NCBI RefSeq assembly: GCF_024519465.1
Contig: NZ_JALJRW010000005.1
Span: 1-64,000 of the forward strand
Direction: 5' to 3'
Length of the DNA stretch: 64,000 nt
Origin: Stenotrophomonas sp. Ste86
GTDB taxonomy: Bacteria > Pseudomonadota > Gammaproteobacteria > Xanthomonadales > Xanthomonadaceae
Positions within the stretch are counted from its first letter, which is position 1. Each line of letters starts with the position of its first letter. A program made the position numbers and the translations under genes. Under the pieces are notes generated by a model. That model was not told where the DNA came from. It searched no databases and saw nothing but the letters and a program-made list of their open reading frames with translations. This document shows positions 16,828 to 27,905 of the stretch, piece after piece.

Positions 16828-18308
16828 GCCAGACGATGTTGCTTTCGCACCTGCTTCCCGATGTGGCGCTCAGCCACGATCCGTCCATCACCGGCCTGGT
16901 GCTGGACAGCCGCGACGTGCGTCCGGGCAATGCCTTCGTGGCGATCGCCGGCTTCGGCGCGCACGGGCTGGGCTTCGTCGACCAGGCGCAGGCCAATGGC
17001 GCCGGTGCGATCCTGTTCGACCCGCCGGCCCCGACCGAGCTGCCGGCCCCGGCCGACGCGATCGCCGTGCCGGGCCTGCGCAACCGCATGGGCGCGATGG
17101 CCGACCAGTTCCACGGCCGCCCGTCGCGCGCGATGACGATGGTCGGGGTGACCGGCACCAACGGCAAGACCTCCACCGTGCAACTGCTGGCCCAGGCCTG
17201 GCACCTGCTTGGTACCCGCAGTGGAAGTATCGGCACGTTGGGCGTGGGTCTTTATGGCCACGTCGTGCCGACCGGCTTCACCACCCCGCTGGTATTGCAG
17301 ATGCACCAGGTGCTGGCGCAGCTGCGCGATGACGGCGCACAGGCGGTGGCGATGGAAGTCAGCTCGCACGCGCTGGACCAGGGCCGCGTGGACGCCGTGC
17401 ACTTTGATGTGGCGGTGTTCACCAACCTCACCCGCGATCATCTGGATTACCACGGCGATATGCTCCAGTACGGCGCGGCCAAGGCCAGACTGTTCCACCG
17501 CGAGGGCCTCAAGGCGGCGGTGGTCAACCTGGACGACAGCTTCGGCAGCGAACTGCTGCGGACCGTCGAGGCCGGCGTGCGCCAGATCGGGCTGAGCTCG
17601 CGCGGCGCGCAGCAGGCCACGCTGCGCGCGGACTCGCTGAAGCTGGATGGCCGTGGCATCGCCTTCGACCTGGTGGTCGATGGCACTCGCCATCCGGTGC
17701 AGTCGCCGCTGCTGGGCCGCTTCAACGTGGACAACCTGCTGGCCGTGGCTGGTACGTTGTTCGCCCTCGACCATGCACCGGCCGCGATCGCCGACCTGCT
17801 TTCGCAGCTGCAGCCGATCGCCGGGCGCATGAACCGCCTGGGCGGCGAGCACGGCCTGCCCACCGTGGTGGTCGATTACGCACACACTCCCGACGCGCTG
17901 GAACAGGCGCTCGGCAGCCTGCACGACCACCTGAGCGGGCGTCTGGTCTGCGTGTTCGGCTGCGGCGGTGAGCGCGACACCGGCAAGCGTCCGCAGATGG
18001 CGGCCATCGCCGAGAAACTCGCCGACGTGGTGATCGTCACCGACGACAATCCGCGTGGTGAAGATGGCGACGTGATCGTGGCCGACATCGTCGCCGGCCT
18101 GAGTTCGCCCGCTGCCGCCACCGTGCAGCGCGACCGCGCCGCCGCGATCGCCACCGCGATCGGCCTGGCCGGCGCCGGTGACATCGTGCTGATCGCCGGC
18201 AAGGGGCATGAGCCCTATCAGGAAGTCCACGGCGTCAAGCATGCCTTCGACGACACCGAGGTCGCCGGTCGCGTGCTGGCGTCGCGGATGCAGGAGGTGG
18301 CCCCATGA
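16824..18308 (+). CDS. murE: UDP-MurNAc-L-Ala-D-Glu:meso-diaminopimelate ligase
   Basis: 494 residues of the Mur ligase family. It has an N-terminal UDP-binding domain, the ATP loop GTNGKT (111-116), and [11 protein letters not shown] with [11 protein letters not shown] in the central domain. DNPR (408-411) in the C-terminal domain is the motif that selects meso-diaminopimelate over lysine, so the cell wall is DAP type. The start at 16824 overlaps the ftsI stop (ATGA); an in-frame upstream ATG would overlap ftsI far too deeply. Confidence 0.97.
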   Translation: MSQTMLLSHLLPDVALSHDPSITGLVLDSRDVRPGNAFVAIAGFGAHGLGFVDQAQANGAGAILFDPPAPTELPAPADAIAVPGLRNRMGAMADQFHGRPSRAMTMVGVTGTNGKTSTVQLLAQAWHLLGTRSGSIGTLGVGLYGHVVPTGFTTPLVLQMHQVLAQLRDDGAQAVAMEVSSHALDQGRVDAVHFDVAVFTNLTRDHLDYHGDMLQYGAAKARLFHREGLKAAVVNLDDSFGSELLRTVEAGVRQIGLSSRGAQQATLRADSLKLDGRGIAFDLVVDGTRHPVQSPLLGRFNVDNLLAVAGTLFALDHAPAAIADLLSQLQPIAGRMNRLGGEHGLPTVVVDYAHTPDALEQALGSLHDHLSGRLVCVFGCGGERDTGKRPQMAAIAEKLADVVIVTDDNPRGEDGDVIVADIVAGLSSPAAATVQRDRAAAIATAIGLAGAGDIVLIAGKGHEPYQEVHGVKHAFDDTEVAGRVLASRMQEVAP

Positions 18309-19699
18309 AGCGCACCCCGCTGTCGCTGATCGCGCATTGGGCCGGTGGCGAGATCCATGGCGATGACACCGCCATCGACGCCATCAGCAACGACACCCGC
18401 ACGCTTGCCCCCGGCAGCCTGTACGTGGCGCTGCGCGGTGAACGTTTCGACGGCCATGATTTCGCCGCCGACGCGATCGCGCGCGGTGCTTCGGCAATGT
18501 TGGTGGAGCGACTGCTCGACCTGCCCGTGCCGCAGATCGTGGTCGCCGACAGCGAACACGCGCTGGGCCGGATCGCCCACGGCATGCAGCGTGACCGCCG
18601 CACCGCCGTGTTCGCCATCACCGGCAGCAACGGCAAGACCAGCGTCAAGAGCCTGCTGCTGGCCATCCTGGCACAGGTCGCGCGCGAACAGCACAAGGTC
18701 GTCTACGCCAATCCGGGCAACCGCAACAACGAGATCGGGCTGCCGCTGGCGGTGCTCGACGCGCCCGAGGACGCCGACTTCGCCATCTACGAGATGGGGG
18801 CCGGCAAGCCGGGCGACATCGCCTACCTCACCGAGATCGTGCGCCCGCACTACGCGCTGGTGAACAACGTCGCCCCGGCCCACCTGGAGCGGATGGGCAG
18901 CCTGCAGGGCGTGGCCACCACCAAGGGCGCGATCTACGCCGCGCTGCCGGCCGATGGCGTTGCGGTGATCAATGCCGACGACGCCTTCGGCATCTGGTTC
19001 GAACAGCACATCGTCGGCCAGCCGCCGCGCAGCCGTGTGCTGCGCTACGGGCTGGACCACAGCGCCGATGTGTCGGCGCTGGCGATCCGTCCGAGCGCTT
19101 CGGGCAGCCAATTCCTGTTGACCAGCCCGCACGGGCAGGTCGAGATCGCCCTGGCCTTGCCGGGTCGGCACAACATCAGCAATGCATTGGCCGCCGCCAC
19201 GCTGGCGCTGGCCGCCGGTATCGGCCTGGACCAGATCGCCGCGGGCCTGGCCCGCGCCGAACCCGTTCCCGGCCGCCAGATCGCGCACCAGTTGCCCAAT
19301 GGCGCGGTGCTGATCGATGACAGCTACAACGCCAATCCCGGCTCGCTGGCCGCGGCGATCGATGCGCTGGCCGGCGGCAAGGCCGAGGGCTGGCTGGTGC
19401 TGGGCGACATGCGCGAACTCGGCCCGGACGGCGAGGCGCTGCACGCCCAGGCCGGGCGCCGCGCGCGCGATGCCGGGCTCAAGCGCCTGTACACGCTGGG
19501 CACGCTCAGTGCGGCCGCATCGACCGCGTTCGGCGAGGGCGGGCGGCACTTCACCGACCACGACACGCTGGCCGCCGCGCTAGGCGACGAACTGCATGCT
19601 GGCGTGCGCTGCCTGGTCAAGGGTTCGCGCGGCAGTGCCATGGACAAAATTGTAAAAGCGCTGCTGGCGCGAGGAGAGGAAAGCCCCAATGTTGCTTGA
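18305..19699 (+). CDS. murF: UDP-MurNAc-tripeptide:D-Ala-D-Ala ligase
   Basis: 464 residues with the Mur ligase ATP loop GSNGKT (107-112), the [13 protein letters not shown] block and [19 protein letters not shown] in the C-terminal domain, characteristic of MurF. It adds D-Ala-D-Ala to complete the UDP-MurNAc-pentapeptide. It is coupled to murE by ATGA and overlaps mraY by 11 bp. Confidence 0.97.
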   Translation: MKRTPLSLIAHWAGGEIHGDDTAIDAISNDTRTLAPGSLYVALRGERFDGHDFAADAIARGASAMLVERLLDLPVPQIVVADSEHALGRIAHGMQRDRRTAVFAITGSNGKTSVKSLLLAILAQVAREQHKVVYANPGNRNNEIGLPLAVLDAPEDADFAIYEMGAGKPGDIAYLTEIVRPHYALVNNVAPAHLERMGSLQGVATTKGAIYAALPADGVAVINADDAFGIWFEQHIVGQPPRSRVLRYGLDHSADVSALAIRPSASGSQFLLTSPHGQVEIALALPGRHNISNALAAATLALAAGIGLDQIAAGLARAEPVPGRQIAHQLPNGAVLIDDSYNANPGSLAAAIDALAGGKAEGWLVLGDMRELGPDGEALHAQAGRRARDAGLKRLYTLGTLSAAASTAFGEGGRHFTDHDTLAAALGDELHAGVRCLVKGSRGSAMDKIVKALLARGEESPNVA

Positions 19700-20774
19700 A
19701 CTGGCCCGATGGTTGCAGCAGTTGGAGAGCCTGTTCGGGCTGTTCGGCTATCTGACTCTGCGCGGCATCCTCGCTGCGCTGACCGCGCTGTTCCTGTCGC
19801 TGTGGCTGGGCCCGGCGATGATCCGCAAGCTGGCCCAGTTCAAGGGCGGCCAGCCGATCCGCACCGACGGGCCGCAGACCCACTTCTCCAAGGCCGGCAC
19901 GCCGACCATGGGCGGTTCGCTGATCCTGCTGACCATCACCCTGTCGGTGCTGCTGTGGGCCGACCTGCGCAACCGCTACGTGTGGGTCGTGCTGGCGGTG
20001 ATGCTGTGCTTCGGCGCCATCGGCTGGTACGACGACTGGATCAAGATCGTGCGCCGCGACCCGAACGGCCTGAAGTCGCGCTGGAAGTACCTGCTGCAGT
20101 CAATCTTCGGCCTGGCCGCCGGGCTGTTCCTGTTCTACACCGCCGATGTCCCGGCGGCGTTGACCTTCTACATCCCGATGTTCAAGTCGGTGGCGTTGCC
20201 GCTGGCCGGGATCAGCTTCGTGGCCATCGCCTACTTCTGGATCGTGGGCTTCTCCAACGCGGTCAACCTGACCGACGGCCTGGATGGCCTGGCGATCATG
20301 CCGACCGTGCTGGTGGCCTGCGCGCTGGGCGTGTTCGCCTACGCCTCGGGCAACGTGGTGTTCTCCAGCTACCTGCAGATCCCGCAGATTCCCGGCGCCG
20401 GTGAACTGGTGATCATCTGCGCGGCGATTGCCGGCGCAGGCCTGGGCTTCCTGTGGTTCAACACCTATCCGGCCATGGTCTTCATGGGCGATATCGGCGC
20501 GCTGGCGCTGGGTGCGGTGCTGGGCACCATCGCGGTGATCACCCGCCAGGAACTGGTGCTGGTGATCATGGGCGGCGTGTTCGTCATCGAGACCCTGTCG
20601 GTGATGATCCAGGTGGCCTCGTTCAAGCTCACCGGCAAGCGCGTGTTCCGCATGGCCCCGATCCACCACCACTTCGAGCTGAAGGGCTGGCCGGAGCCGC
20701 GCGTGATCGTGCGCTTCTGGATCATCTCGGTGGTGCTGGTGCTGATCGGCCTGGCCACGTTGAAGGTCCGCTGA
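19689..20774 (+). CDS. mraY: Phospho-MurNAc-pentapeptide translocase
   Basis: A polytopic membrane protein of 361 residues with about ten helices. MraY signatures are [25 protein letters not shown] (catalytic Asp pair), the [14 protein letters not shown] loop, [20 protein letters not shown] and [13 protein letters not shown]. It makes lipid I on undecaprenyl phosphate. Here it is followed directly by ftsW with a one-base overlap (TGATG), so murD, which separates the two in E. coli, is missing. Confidence 0.97.
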   Translation: MLLELARWLQQLESLFGLFGYLTLRGILAALTALFLSLWLGPAMIRKLAQFKGGQPIRTDGPQTHFSKAGTPTMGGSLILLTITLSVLLWADLRNRYVWVVLAVMLCFGAIGWYDDWIKIVRRDPNGLKSRWKYLLQSIFGLAAGLFLFYTADVPAALTFYIPMFKSVALPLAGISFVAIAYFWIVGFSNAVNLTDGLDGLAIMPTVLVACALGVFAYASGNVVFSSYLQIPQIPGAGELVIICAAIAGAGLGFLWFNTYPAMVFMGDIGALALGAVLGTIAVITRQELVLVIMGGVFVIETLSVMIQVASFKLTGKRVFRMAPIHHHFELKGWPEPRVIVRFWIISVVLVLIGLATLKVR

Positions 20775-22105
20775 TGAATGATCTGTCGCGCCAGGCAACC
20801 CGCCTTGAAGCCATCGGAGGCCACTTCGACAAGTGGCTGCTGGGCGCGATCATCACGCTCACCGGGCTGGGCGTGGTGATGGTCGCGTCCAGCTCGATCG
20901 CGTTGATGAGCAGTCCGTTCTACTACCTCAACCGCCACTTGATCTTCCTGGCGGTGGGTATCGTGCTGGCCATCATCGCCATGCGCACCGAGCTCAAGAC
21001 CATCGAGCAGTACAACCAGGTGCTGCTGCTGGGCTGCTTCGCCCTGCTGGTGGTGGTGTTCATCCCCGGCCTGGGCAGCAGCGTCAACGGTGCCCGCCGC
21101 TGGATCAACCTGGGCTTCTCCAAGTTCCAGACCGTCGAAGCGGTCAAAGTGCTCTACATCGTGTGGCTGTCCAGCTACCTGGTGCGCTTCCGCGACGAGG
21201 TCAACGCAACCTGGCCGGCGATGCTCAAGCCGCTCGGCGTGGCCGGTGCGCTGGTGGTGCTGTTGCTGCTGCAGCCGGACTTCGGCTCGTCGACCCTGCT
21301 GCTGGCGATCACCGCCGGCATGCTGGTGCTGGGCGGGGTGAACCTGCCGCGCATGTCGATGCCGATCGTGTTCGGCCTGGTGGCGATGAGCGCGCTGGCG
21401 ATCATCGAACCCTACCGGATGCGCCGCATCACCTCCTTCTGGGACCCGTGGGCCGACCAGCAGGGCGACGGCTACCAGCTGTCGAACGCGCTGATGGCCG
21501 TGGGCCGCGGCGAATGGACCGGCGTGGGCCTGGGCAACTCGGTGCAGAAGCTCTACTACCTGCCCGAAGCGCACACCGACTTCATCTTCTCGGTCACCGC
21601 CGAAGAACTGGGCTTCCTCGGTACCTGCCTGATCGTGGGCCTGTACGCGCTGCTGGCCGGCCGCGCGTTCTGGATCGGCATGCGCTGCGTGGAAATGAAG
21701 CGGCACTTCTCCGGCTACATCGCCTTCGGCATCGGCCTGTGGGTGAGCATGCAGAGCTTCGTCTCGATCGGGGTCAACCTCGGCATCCTGCCGACCAAGG
21801 GCCTGACCCTGCCGCTGATCTCCGCCGGCGGTTCCAGCGTGCTGATGACCTGCGTGGCGATGGGCCTGCTGCTGCGCGTGTCCTATGAACTGGATCGCGC
21901 CGAGCGCCGCCAGGCCGTGCGCATGCACGCAGCCGAAGGCGAGGAGCCGATCGCCGCCGAGCCGGGCAGGGCGCCGAGCGCGTCGGCCGTGGCGGCTGCC
22001 ATGCAGGAAAGTACCCCGCGCGACGGCACCCCCCGTGACAGCTCGCCACGGGGCACCAGCCGCATGCAGCAGCGCATCGAACCGACCCTGGGGAGGATGG
22101 GATGA
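20774..22105 (+). CDS. ftsW: Septal peptidoglycan polymerase FtsW
   Basis: A SEDS glycosyltransferase of 443 residues with about ten membrane helices. Landmarks are [55 protein letters not shown] and the late [21 protein letters not shown]. It polymerises lipid II together with FtsI. The last 60 or so residues (from about 385) are a hydrophilic alanine/proline/serine-rich tail, longer than in E. coli. The ATG at 20774 overlaps the mraY stop by one base. Confidence 0.96.
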   Translation: MNDLSRQATRLEAIGGHFDKWLLGAIITLTGLGVVMVASSSIALMSSPFYYLNRHLIFLAVGIVLAIIAMRTELKTIEQYNQVLLLGCFALLVVVFIPGLGSSVNGARRWINLGFSKFQTVEAVKVLYIVWLSSYLVRFRDEVNATWPAMLKPLGVAGALVVLLLLQPDFGSSTLLLAITAGMLVLGGVNLPRMSMPIVFGLVAMSALAIIEPYRMRRITSFWDPWADQQGDGYQLSNALMAVGRGEWTGVGLGNSVQKLYYLPEAHTDFIFSVTAEELGFLGTCLIVGLYALLAGRAFWIGMRCVEMKRHFSGYIAFGIGLWVSMQSFVSIGVNLGILPTKGLTLPLISAGGSSVLMTCVAMGLLLRVSYELDRAERRQAVRMHAAEGEEPIAAEPGRAPSASAVAAAMQESTPRDGTPRDSSPRGTSRMQQRIEPTLGRMG

Positions 22106-23193
22106 GCACTCGCCCGACTTCTTCCCCGCGTCCGGTGATGATCATGGCTGGCGGCACCGGTGGGCACATCTTCCCCGGCCTGGCCGTGGCCGGGGTGCTG
22201 CGCGCGCGCGGCATTCCGGTGACCTGGCTGGGCAGCGACGGCGGCATGGAAACGCGCCTGGTGCCGCCGCACGACATCCACATCGATACGCTGGCCATCA
22301 GTGGCCTGCGTGGCAAGGGCAAGCTGGCCCTGCTCGCCGCACCGGCACGCCTGCTGCGTGCGGTGCGCGCGGCCGGCTTCCTGATCCGCGACCGCCAGCC
22401 GCGCGCGGTGATCGCCTTCGGCGGCTTCGCCTCCGGCCCGGGCGGCCTGGCCGCGCGCCTGCATGGTCTGCCGCTGCTCGTGCACGAGCAGAACCGCGCG
22501 CCGGGCCTGACCAACCGCGTCCTGTCGCGCTTCGCGCGCCGCGTGCTGACCGGTTTCCCGGGCAGCTTCGCCCAGCGCGAGGAAGCGGTGGGCAACCCGG
22601 TGCGTGCCGAGATCGCCGCGATCACACCGCCTGACATGCGCCTGGCCAACCGCCAGGGACCGCTGCGCCTGCTGGTGCTCGGCGGCAGCCAGGGCGCGCG
22701 CGCATTGAACAACGCGGTGCCGCAGGCGCTGGCAGCACTGGGCAGCCGCGTCGCTATCGAGGTGCGCCACCAGAGCGGTGAGAAGCTGCATGCCGAAGCG
22801 CTGGCGGCTTACCGCGATGCCGGTGTCGAGGCGCGCGTGGAGGCCTTCATCGCCGACATGGCCGAGGCCTTCGCCTGGGCCGACCTGGTGGTGTGCCGTT
22901 CCGGCGCCTCGACCCTGGCCGAGCTGTGCGCGGTCGGTGTCGGCAGCGTGCTGGTGCCCTTCGCCGCCGCCGTCGACGATCACCAGACCCGCAATGCGGA
23001 GTATCTGGTCGAGCGCGGCGCGGCCGTGTTGCTGAAGCAGGATGAAACGCTGGCCACGCATCTTGAAGGCGTGCTGCGCGAATTGTCCGAAAATTCCGCC
23101 CGACGCATGCAGATGGCCAATGCCGCGCGTGCCCTGGCCAAGGTCGATGCCGCAGAGCGCATCGCCGACATCATCCTCGAGGAATCCAAATGA
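22102..23193 (+). CDS. murG: UDP-GlcNAc:lipid I GlcNAc transferase
   Basis: 363 residues of the GT-B fold. The glycine-rich acceptor loop [12 protein letters not shown] (17-28) is followed by [12 protein letters not shown], the [10 protein letters not shown] loop and the donor-binding [11 protein letters not shown] and [18 protein letters not shown]. It converts lipid I to lipid II at the inner membrane face. It is coupled to ftsW by ATGA. Its own stop is part of another ATGA that opens a 16-codon mini-ORF. Confidence 0.97.
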   Translation: MSTRPTSSPRPVMIMAGGTGGHIFPGLAVAGVLRARGIPVTWLGSDGGMETRLVPPHDIHIDTLAISGLRGKGKLALLAAPARLLRAVRAAGFLIRDRQPRAVIAFGGFASGPGGLAARLHGLPLLVHEQNRAPGLTNRVLSRFARRVLTGFPGSFAQREEAVGNPVRAEIAAITPPDMRLANRQGPLRLLVLGGSQGARALNNAVPQALAALGSRVAIEVRHQSGEKLHAEALAAYRDAGVEARVEAFIADMAEAFAWADLVVCRSGASTLAELCAVGVGSVLVPFAAAVDDHQTRNAEYLVERGAAVLLKQDETLATHLEGVLRELSENSARRMQMANAARALAKVDAAERIADIILEESK

Positions 23194-23240
23194 AGACCGC
23201 TATGCGCCACCGCGCACGCCTGACGCGAGGCCGCGCATGA
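23190..23240 (+). CDS. Possible 16-codon coupling mini-ORF between murG and murC
   Basis: ATG at 23190 overlaps the murG stop (ATGA), and the TGA at 23238-23240 overlaps the murC ATG (ATGA). The encoded peptide is [16 protein letters not shown]. It exactly bridges the only gap of more than a few bases in the cluster between mraZ and ftsA. The peptide itself is probably unimportant; the reading frame could carry ribosomes from murG to murC. It may also be coincidence. Confidence 0.35.
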   Translation: MKTAMRHRARLTRGRA

Positions 23241-24673
23241 TCCGTCGCCTGCACGACACCAACGACCTGGTGCGCGCCTTCCCGCGCGTGCACTTCGTCG
23301 GCATCGGCGGCACCGGCATGAGCGGCATCGCCGAAGTGATGCTGACCCTGGGCTATGAAGTGTCCGGTTCGGACAACGCCGACAACGCCGCGACCCGTCG
23401 CCTGGCCAGCCTCGGTGCGCGCGTGATGCGCGGCCATTCGGCGGCCAACGTGCTCGGCACCGACTGCGTGGTGGTGTCCAGTGCGATCCGCGATGACAAC
23501 CCCGAGCTGATGGAAGCGCGCAGCCAGCGCATTCCGATCATGCCGCGTGCGGCCATGCTGGCCGAACTGATGCGCTTCCGCCGCGGCATCGCGGTGGCCG
23601 GTACCCACGGCAAGACCACCACCACCAGCCTCACGGCCGCGGTGCTGAGCGAAGGCGGGCTGGACCCGACCTTCGTGATCGGTGGCCAGCTGCTGGCCGC
23701 AGGTGCCAACGCCAAGCTGGGCAGTGGCCAGTGGCTGGTGGCCGAAGCCGATGAAAGCGATGGCAGCTTCCTGCGCCTGAACCCGCTGGTGTCGGTGATC
23801 ACCAACATCGATTCGGATCACCTGGAAAACTACGGCAACGATTTCGCCCGCGTCCAGGCCGCCTTTGCCGAGTTCCTGCAGCGCCTGCCGTTCTACGGCC
23901 TGGCCGTGCTGTGCATCGACGATCCGGAAGTGGCCGCGCTGGCCGCACAGACCCCGCGCCATGTCATGAGCTATGGCATGAGCAGCAACGCCGACGTGCG
24001 CGCCGAGGACGTGGTCCAGGATGGACCGCGCATGCGCTTCACCCTGCGCCTGCCCGAAGGCAGCAGCTACCCGGTCACGCTGGCGCTGCCGGGCGCGCAC
24101 AACGTGCTCAACGCGCTGGCCGCCGCCGCCGTGGGCTGGCAGCTGGGCGTCGCCCCCGACGCCATTGCCCGCGCGCTGGAAAGTTTTGCCGGCATCGGCC
24201 GCCGCTTCAATGACCTGGGCATCGTCACCACCCACACCGGTGCCCGTGTGCGTCTGATCGACGACTACGGTCACCACCCGCGCGAGCTGGCGGCGGTGTT
24301 CGCGGCCGCCCGTGGCGGCTGGCCGGACCAGCGCCTGGTGGTGGCGTTCCAGCCGCACCGCTACAGCCGTACCCGCGACCAGTTCGATGCCTTTGCCGCG
24401 GTGCTGTCCGAAGTGGACGCGCTGGTGCTGAGCGAGGTCTACCCGGCCGGCGAAGCGCCGATCCCGGGCGCCGACTCGCGCTCGTTGGCGCGCGCCATCC
24501 GTGCGCGCGGCCGCAGCGAGCCGGTCGTGGTGGGCCATACCGCCGAGCTGTCGCACGTGCTGCCCGACGTGCTGCAGGACGGCGACCTGCTGCTGCTGAT
24601 GGGCGCCGGCGACATCGGCCACGTGGCGCAGCTGATCGCAACCGAAGGATTCACGGAGACCCCGGCGGCATGA
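23237..24673 (+). CDS. murC: UDP-N-acetylmuramate:L-alanine ligase
   Basis: 478 residues with the MurC N-terminal loop [17 protein letters not shown] (18-34), the ATP loop GTHGKT (122-127), EADESDGSF and [12 protein letters not shown] in the C-terminal domain. It adds the first amino acid of the stem peptide. The ATG at 23237 gives the standard N-terminus; an upstream in-frame start at 23042 lies inside murG and is rejected. Its stop overlaps ddl (ATGA). Confidence 0.97.
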   Translation: MIRRLHDTNDLVRAFPRVHFVGIGGTGMSGIAEVMLTLGYEVSGSDNADNAATRRLASLGARVMRGHSAANVLGTDCVVVSSAIRDDNPELMEARSQRIPIMPRAAMLAELMRFRRGIAVAGTHGKTTTTSLTAAVLSEGGLDPTFVIGGQLLAAGANAKLGSGQWLVAEADESDGSFLRLNPLVSVITNIDSDHLENYGNDFARVQAAFAEFLQRLPFYGLAVLCIDDPEVAALAAQTPRHVMSYGMSSNADVRAEDVVQDGPRMRFTLRLPEGSSYPVTLALPGAHNVLNALAAAAVGWQLGVAPDAIARALESFAGIGRRFNDLGIVTTHTGARVRLIDDYGHHPRELAAVFAAARGGWPDQRLVVAFQPHRYSRTRDQFDAFAAVLSEVDALVLSEVYPAGEAPIPGADSRSLARAIRARGRSEPVVVGHTAELSHVLPDVLQDGDLLLLMGAGDIGHVAQLIATEGFTETPAA

Positions 24674-25662
24674 ACCCGATCTTCTTCCCGTCGCTGCGTG
24701 TCACCGACCCGGCCGTGTTCGGCCGCGTCGCGGTGCTGCTTGGCGGTACCTCCAGCGAACGCGAGGTGTCGCTCGACTCGGGCCGCAACGTGATCGCCGC
24801 GCTGCGCGCGCGCGGCGTCGACGCGGTGGCCGTGGACGGCATCCCGGCGCTGGCGCTGGCGCTGGTGGAAAAGCGCTTCGACCGGGTGTTCAACATCCTG
24901 CACGGCCACAACGGCGGCGGTGAGGACGGCATCGTGCAGGGGCTGATGGACGCCTTCGGCGTGCCGTACACCGGCTCCAAGGTGCTCGGCTCTGCGCTGA
25001 GCATGGACAAGATCCGCACCAAGCAGGTGTGGTTGTCGCTAGGCCTGCCCACGCCGCGCTACGTCAAGCTGGTGGAGGGCGTGGACGTGCACGCCGCCGC
25101 TGCCGAACTCGGCCTGCCGGTGGTGGTCAAGCCCGCCAATGAAGGCTCCAGCGTGGGCATCAGCCGGGTCACCGACGCCGCCGGCCTGGCCGACGCCGTG
25201 GCCCTGGCCGCGCGCTACGACGGCCAGCTGCTGATGGAACAGATGGTGGTGGGCGACGAACTCACCGTGGCGATCCTGGGCGACCAGGCCCTGCCGTCGA
25301 TCCGTATCGTGCCCAAGGGCCAGTGGTACGACTACAACGCCAAGTACATCGCCGAGGACACCCAGTACCTGTGCCCCGGCCTGGACGGCGATGACGAAGC
25401 CGACATCCGCCGCATCGCGCTGGCCGCCTTCCAGGCCGCCGGTTGCCACGGCTGGGGTCGGGTGGACGTGATGCGCGACCGCGACAGCGGCCGCTTCTAC
25501 CTGCTGGAAGTGAACACCGCGCCGGGCATGACCAGCCACTCGCTGGTACCCAAGGCTGCCGCGCAGGCTGGCATCGGCTTCGAGGAACTGGTCTGGCGCG
25601 TGCTGGAACAGACCCTGCCGACCCACCTGCAGGACCTGGACAGGGAGCGTGCCCACGCATGA
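24670..25662 (+). CDS. ddl: D-alanine:D-alanine ligase
   Basis: 330 residues, ATP-grasp fold: [19 protein letters not shown] at the N-terminus, [36 protein letters not shown] in the central ATP-binding domain, and [33 protein letters not shown] at the C-terminus with the metal-binding Glu and Asn. It makes the D-Ala-D-Ala used by MurF. It lies between murC and ftsQ, as ddlB does in E. coli. Confidence 0.96.
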   Translation: MNPIFFPSLRVTDPAVFGRVAVLLGGTSSEREVSLDSGRNVIAALRARGVDAVAVDGIPALALALVEKRFDRVFNILHGHNGGGEDGIVQGLMDAFGVPYTGSKVLGSALSMDKIRTKQVWLSLGLPTPRYVKLVEGVDVHAAAAELGLPVVVKPANEGSSVGISRVTDAAGLADAVALAARYDGQLLMEQMVVGDELTVAILGDQALPSIRIVPKGQWYDYNAKYIAEDTQYLCPGLDGDDEADIRRIALAAFQAAGCHGWGRVDVMRDRDSGRFYLLEVNTAPGMTSHSLVPKAAAQAGIGFEELVWRVLEQTLPTHLQDLDRERAHA

Positions 25663-26390
25663 ACGCGGTGCTGCGCATCTTCGTCTGGTTGCTGGCCCTG
25701 TCGGTCGTAGCGCTGCCCGTGGTGGCGGTGCTCAACGGCTGGGTCGGTGCCGAACGCTGGCCGCTGGCCAAGCTGCGCGTGCACGCCGAGTTCAAGCGGG
25801 TGCCGGCCGAACAGCTGCAGCAGGTTGTGCTGCCCTATGCCAAAGCCGGGTTTTTCGCGGTCAAGCTGCAGGATGCGCAGGACGCCATCGAAAAGCTGCC
25901 GTGGGTGGAAAGCGCGCAGGTGCGCAAGCAGTGGCCGGACGTGCTGGAAATCAGCCTGGTCGAGCACAAGCCGTTCGCGCGCTGGGGCCAGGACCGCCTG
26001 CTGTCCGAGCAGGGCAAGCTGTTTGCCACCCCCAAGAAACTGCAGGACCTGCAGCTGCCCGACCTGGACGGCCCGGACTCGCAGACCGAAGAAGTGGTGG
26101 CGCTCTACAACGATGCACGTGCGCTGTTTGCGCCGGCCGGGGTGGACGTCAAGCGGGTCACCATGGATGCCCGCGGCAGCTGGTCGCTGCTGCTCAGCAA
26201 CGGCACCGAAGTGGTGGTCGGCCGCGATGACGCGCGCTCGCGCCTGCAGCGGTTCGTGCGCGTGCTGCCACAGCTGGCCAACCCGCAGGCGCCGATCGAA
26301 CGCGCCGACCTCCGATATACCAATGGCTTCACGCTGAGCTGGGGTACCCCGGCCGCAACCGCGCCGAAACCGGCGCAGGACAGGACATGA
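25659..26390 (+). CDS. ftsQ: Cell division protein FtsQ
   Basis: 243 residues with a membrane helix at about 5-26, a POTRA domain (about 35-105) including [20 protein letters not shown], and a beta domain including [17 protein letters not shown]. It scaffolds FtsL and FtsB in the divisome. The start at 25659 overlaps the ddl stop; the cytoplasmic tail before the membrane helix is very short compared with E. coli FtsQ. Confidence 0.94.
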   Translation: MNAVLRIFVWLLALSVVALPVVAVLNGWVGAERWPLAKLRVHAEFKRVPAEQLQQVVLPYAKAGFFAVKLQDAQDAIEKLPWVESAQVRKQWPDVLEISLVEHKPFARWGQDRLLSEQGKLFATPKKLQDLQLPDLDGPDSQTEEVVALYNDARALFAPAGVDVKRVTMDARGSWSLLLSNGTEVVVGRDDARSRLQRFVRVLPQLANPQAPIERADLRYTNGFTLSWGTPAATAPKPAQDRT

Positions 26391-27622
26391 ATCGCAAGGG
26401 TGACAAATCACTGATCGTCGGACTGGATATCGGCACCTCCAAGGTGGTGGCGCTGGTCGGCGAGTATTCGCCGGGCAATCCGATCGAGGTCATCGGCATC
26501 GGCTCGCACGAATCGCGCGGGCTCAAGCGCGGCGTGGTGGTGGATATCGAATCGACGGTGCAGTCCATCCAGCGCGCGGTCGAAGAGGCCGAGCTGATGG
26601 CCGGCTGCGAAATCCGCTCGGTGTATGCCTCGATCTCCGGCAACCACGTGCAGTGCAAGAACTCGCCGGGCATCGTGCCGATCCGCGACGGTGAAGTGAC
26701 CTGGGGCGACCTGGACCGCGTGCTCGATGCGGCCAAGGCCGTGGCGATCCCGGCCGACCAGAAGATCCTGCACGCGATCCCGCGCGAGTACGTGCTGGAC
26801 GATTCGCAGGAAGGCATCCGCAACCCGGTCGGCATGACCGGCGTGCGCCTGGAGGTGCACGCGCACCTGGTGGTGTGCGCGCAGTCGGCCGCGGCCAACA
26901 TCTCCAAGTGCGTGCAGCGCTGCGGCCTGCAGGTCGACGATCTGGTGCTGTCTTCGCTGGCCTCCAGCGTGGCCGTGCTGACCGCCGACGAGCGCGAGCT
27001 GGGCGTGGTGCTGGTCGACATGGGCGCCGGCACCACCGACCTGGCCGTGTTCGTGCAGGGCGCGATCTGCCACACCGCGTCGCTGCCGATCGCCGGTGAC
27101 CACGTCACCAACGACATCGCGCACATGCTGCGCACCCCGACCCCGGAAGCCGAACAGATCAAGGTGCGCTACGCGTGCGCCCTGGCCCAGCTGGCCACCG
27201 CCGAGGAGAGCATCCAGGTGCCCAGCGTCGGCGATCGTCCGCCGCGCCGGATGCCGCGCCACGCGCTGGCCCAGGCAGTGCAGGGCCGTTACGAGGAAAT
27301 CTTCGAGATGGTGCAGGCCGAACTGCGCCGTTCCGGTTTCGAGGAACTGGTGCGTGCCGGCATGGTGCTCACCGGGGGTGCCTCGAAGATGGAAGGCGTG
27401 GTCGAACTGGCCGAGGAAATGCTGCAGATGCCGGTACGCGTTGGCATTCCGCAGCACGTTACCGGGCTGGGCGAAGTGGTCGGCAATCCGGTCCACGCCA
27501 CCGGCGTAGGCCTGCTGCTGATGGGCAGCCAGATCGAACACCCGCGCCGTCCGTCGCTGCCCACCGGGCGCGCCGGCAGCATGTTCAAGAAACTCAAGAC
27601 CTGGTTCCGCGGCGAATTCTGA
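26387..27622 (+). CDS. ftsA: Cell division protein FtsA
   Basis: 411 residues of the actin-like ATPase fold: SLIVGLDIGTSKVVALVGE at the N-terminus, SHESRGLKRGVVVDIEST, VVLVDMGAGTTDLAVF (phosphate 2 loop), LTGGASKMEGVVELAEEML and a C-terminal amphipathic membrane helix (MFKKLKTWFRGEF). It tethers FtsZ to the membrane. It is coupled to ftsQ by ATGA. Confidence 0.97.
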   Translation: MNRKGDKSLIVGLDIGTSKVVALVGEYSPGNPIEVIGIGSHESRGLKRGVVVDIESTVQSIQRAVEEAELMAGCEIRSVYASISGNHVQCKNSPGIVPIRDGEVTWGDLDRVLDAAKAVAIPADQKILHAIPREYVLDDSQEGIRNPVGMTGVRLEVHAHLVVCAQSAAANISKCVQRCGLQVDDLVLSSLASSVAVLTADERELGVVLVDMGAGTTDLAVFVQGAICHTASLPIAGDHVTNDIAHMLRTPTPEAEQIKVRYACALAQLATAEESIQVPSVGDRPPRRMPRHALAQAVQGRYEEIFEMVQAELRRSGFEELVRAGMVLTGGASKMEGVVELAEEMLQMPVRVGIPQHVTGLGEVVGNPVHATGVGLLLMGSQIEHPRRPSLPTGRAGSMFKKLKTWFRGEF

Positions 27623-27905
27623 GCGCGGTACTGACACGCAGTACACATGCAACACGCGATAAGCAGTTCCCGAAAATTCCACGCAGTCCACGCACCACCG
27701 GCAACACCACGCAGTGCGATGTAACTGGAACACAGGCAACACCGCGGCCCCCCGGCCGTTCATTGAAGCAGGCAACACGGCCGCAACCGGTGCGAACCGG
27801 CCAGGGCAAACCAACTACAACTCGCCGGCACGACGGTGGGGGAGGACAGGAGAAGGAATCTCCAACGCCCCCGTCCCGCGTAAACGGCATCAAGAGGACA
27901 CGGAC
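27623..27905. other. Long ftsA-ftsZ intergenic region
   Basis: A 283-bp gap in an otherwise overlapping cluster. It is rich in A and C on the plus strand, with CACGCAGT seen three times and GCAACAC four times. No credible ORF is seen; one frame is open into ftsZ, but its N-terminus would be unlike any FtsZ. It probably holds separate ftsZ promoters and a long 5' leader. Confidence 0.6.

Noticed and set aside
20453-20773. N-terminal extension of FtsW from an upstream start at 20453
   Set aside because: It would overlap mraY by 107 codons and adds sequence unlike FtsW; the ATG at 20774 gives the standard start.
27714-27905. 64-residue N-terminal extension of FtsZ
   Set aside because: FtsZ starts are highly conserved; the extension is unlike any FtsZ, and the ATG at 27906 has a good ribosome-binding site.
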